The notes under the pieces were generated by a model. The model was not told the DNA's origin and searched no databases. It saw nothing but the letters and a program-made list of their open reading frames with translations. 64,000 nt of DNA from Kwoniella bestiolae CBS 10118 (Eukaryota; Basidiomycota; Tremellomycetes; Tremellales; Cryptococcaceae). Position 1 is the first letter of the stretch. Each line of letters begins with the position of its first letter. Shown piece after piece: positions 63,081 to 64,000 of this stretch. The stretch is from NCBI RefSeq assembly GCF_000512585.2, contig NC_089242.1, positions 3,100,001-3,164,000 of the forward strand. The letters are read 5' to 3'. The translations under genes and the position numbers were made by a program.

Positions 63081-64000
63081 CTACTCGTCTTGATCCAATT
63101 CACCTCTCGAGTTGGCCCTTCGCTTAGCGGCATTACCAGCCAAAGCCCTCTTGAAAGCGTCCAGCGACAGCGTGTTACCCGATTGACTTGCCCTTCGGTG
63201 GAATTCCATCTCCGCCCTCTTCTCCTCATTCTCGTCCGTCACTCCCGTACCGTTAGTGGGAGAACCGGGTCGGGAAGCCTCAGGTGATCCCACAACGGAA
63301 TCGTTCCCTGTCAATTCGTCGGAAGCCTTCCAATTAGGGTTGGAAGCCTGTTGTTGGCCGAAGTAACCCGACTTGCCAACACCGGAGAAAGAGTTTTGTC
63401 GGGATCCCGCTGGGGTGATCACGGGGGTTACGTCTGGGGTGGGTCGGGTGGACATTCGGTCAACCGGCTGTTCGATGATGAGGTTGAAGGTGTTGGTATT
63501 TGGGTCCCATTGGGCGGTGACGTGCGATAAGTCTTCGACAAGGAAATCTGGTCGTTCCTTCTCGAGCTCTTCCCTGTGGTGGGATGTACATGTGGCGAGG
63601 ACCATGGAACCGGCGGCTTTACCTGCTCTGATACCTGTTGGGGCATCTTCGACGACGAGGGCTAAGAAGAGAGAGAGAGAAACGAAAGTCAGCTCATCGA
63701 TACTTTGCAAGGTGTCATGTACTGCAACTAAGCTTCATACTCACATTCGAAGGGAGAGGCGTTGCAACCTGATGCACCTAAGAGGTAAGGATCAGGGAAA
63801 GGTTTTCCTCGAGTAACGGAATCGGCAGTGACGAAGATTTTTGGGACGGGGAGTTTGGCGATTGGGATGGCTTTTCCGGCGTAGAAGTATGTTGCTAAAA
63901 ATGGATGAACGTCAGTACTGCTATCACTACTAGAATCCTCAATAGGTAGTGCGCGTCAAGGGGAAAACATAACACCCACAGGAAGTACAGATAGCCCATT
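63081..64000 (-). CDS. HAD-family sugar/glycerol-3-phosphate phosphatase (partial, N-terminus beyond window)
   Basis: C-terminal part of a haloacid-dehalogenase phosphatase of the glycerol-3-phosphatase/2-deoxyglucose-6-phosphatase (GPP/DOG) group. Visible blocks: WAICTS, then FVTADSVTRGKPFPDPYLLG (motif III Lys) and CLVVEDAPTGIRAGKAAGS (motif IV acids, EDAP). The catalytic DxDGT motif would lie beyond the right edge. Dephosphorylation of glycerol-3-phosphate would make glycerol for osmotic protection; a sugar phosphate is equally possible. After the HAD core there is an unusual ~140-residue tail rich in Ser, Pro, Thr and Asn, with charged ends (RRANSRGELDQDE). Three exons visible. Confidence 0.85.

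Overview
The window is nuclear DNA of a basidiomycete yeast, most likely a tremellomycete of the Cryptococcus/Kwoniella type. Evidence: genes are packed on both strands and cut by many 50-70 bp introns with GTGAGT/GTAAGT donors, CTGAC/CTAAC branch sites and CAG/TAG acceptors. The proteins are typically eukaryotic and fungal (VPS13, Spt16, CCT, Dicer, Zn2Cys6 factor), and one secreted protein carries the Cys-rich C-terminal pattern of Cryptococcus CPL1-like proteins. The species call is inference. Because of the introns, most genes were assembled by joining exons by eye, so outer limits are firmer than each splice site.

Layout. 1-4214 (-): Dicer-like ribonuclease without helicase, cut by the left edge. 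4925-7493 (-): unknown multi-pass membrane protein. 7980-19558 (-): VPS13 lipid-transfer protein. 20067-23038 (-): secreted-domain plus TLC-like membrane protein. 24871-29147 (+): SPT16 of FACT. 30222-33247 (+): secreted glycoside hydrolase family 2 enzyme, probably GPI-anchored. 33826-36591 (-): Zn2Cys6 transcription factor, sharing a promoter region with a ketopantoate-reductase-like gene (37078-38823, +). 39285-39971 (+): small five-exon gene of unknown function. 40070-42217 (-): CCT8 chaperonin subunit. 43626-45156 (+): Gly-rich CPL1-like secreted protein. 45711-49214 (-): AMP deaminase, with an unresolved upstream exon at 49766-50528. 51600-54661 (+): type II membrane heparinase II/III-like protein. 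55450-57692 (-): GT61-like glycosyltransferase. 58553-58670 (-): a stand-alone 5S rRNA gene. 59045-61205 (-): aquaporin. 62306-62666 (+): 70-residue hydrophilic protein. 63081-64000 (-): HAD sugar/glycerol phosphatase, cut by the right edge.

The genes do not form one pathway. Housekeeping functions are mixed with surface functions: GH2, CPL1-like, heparinase-like, GT61 and aquaporin lie between 30 and 61 kb. The most interesting points are the Dicer whose second RNase III domain has lost catalytic acids, the lone 5S rRNA gene whose helices appear kept by paired base changes, twin CGG-N6-CCG sites just upstream of the Zn2Cys6 gene, and a nested CACGTG/GCATGC palindrome in a divergent promoter. 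No mobile element, CRISPR array or tRNA was found.
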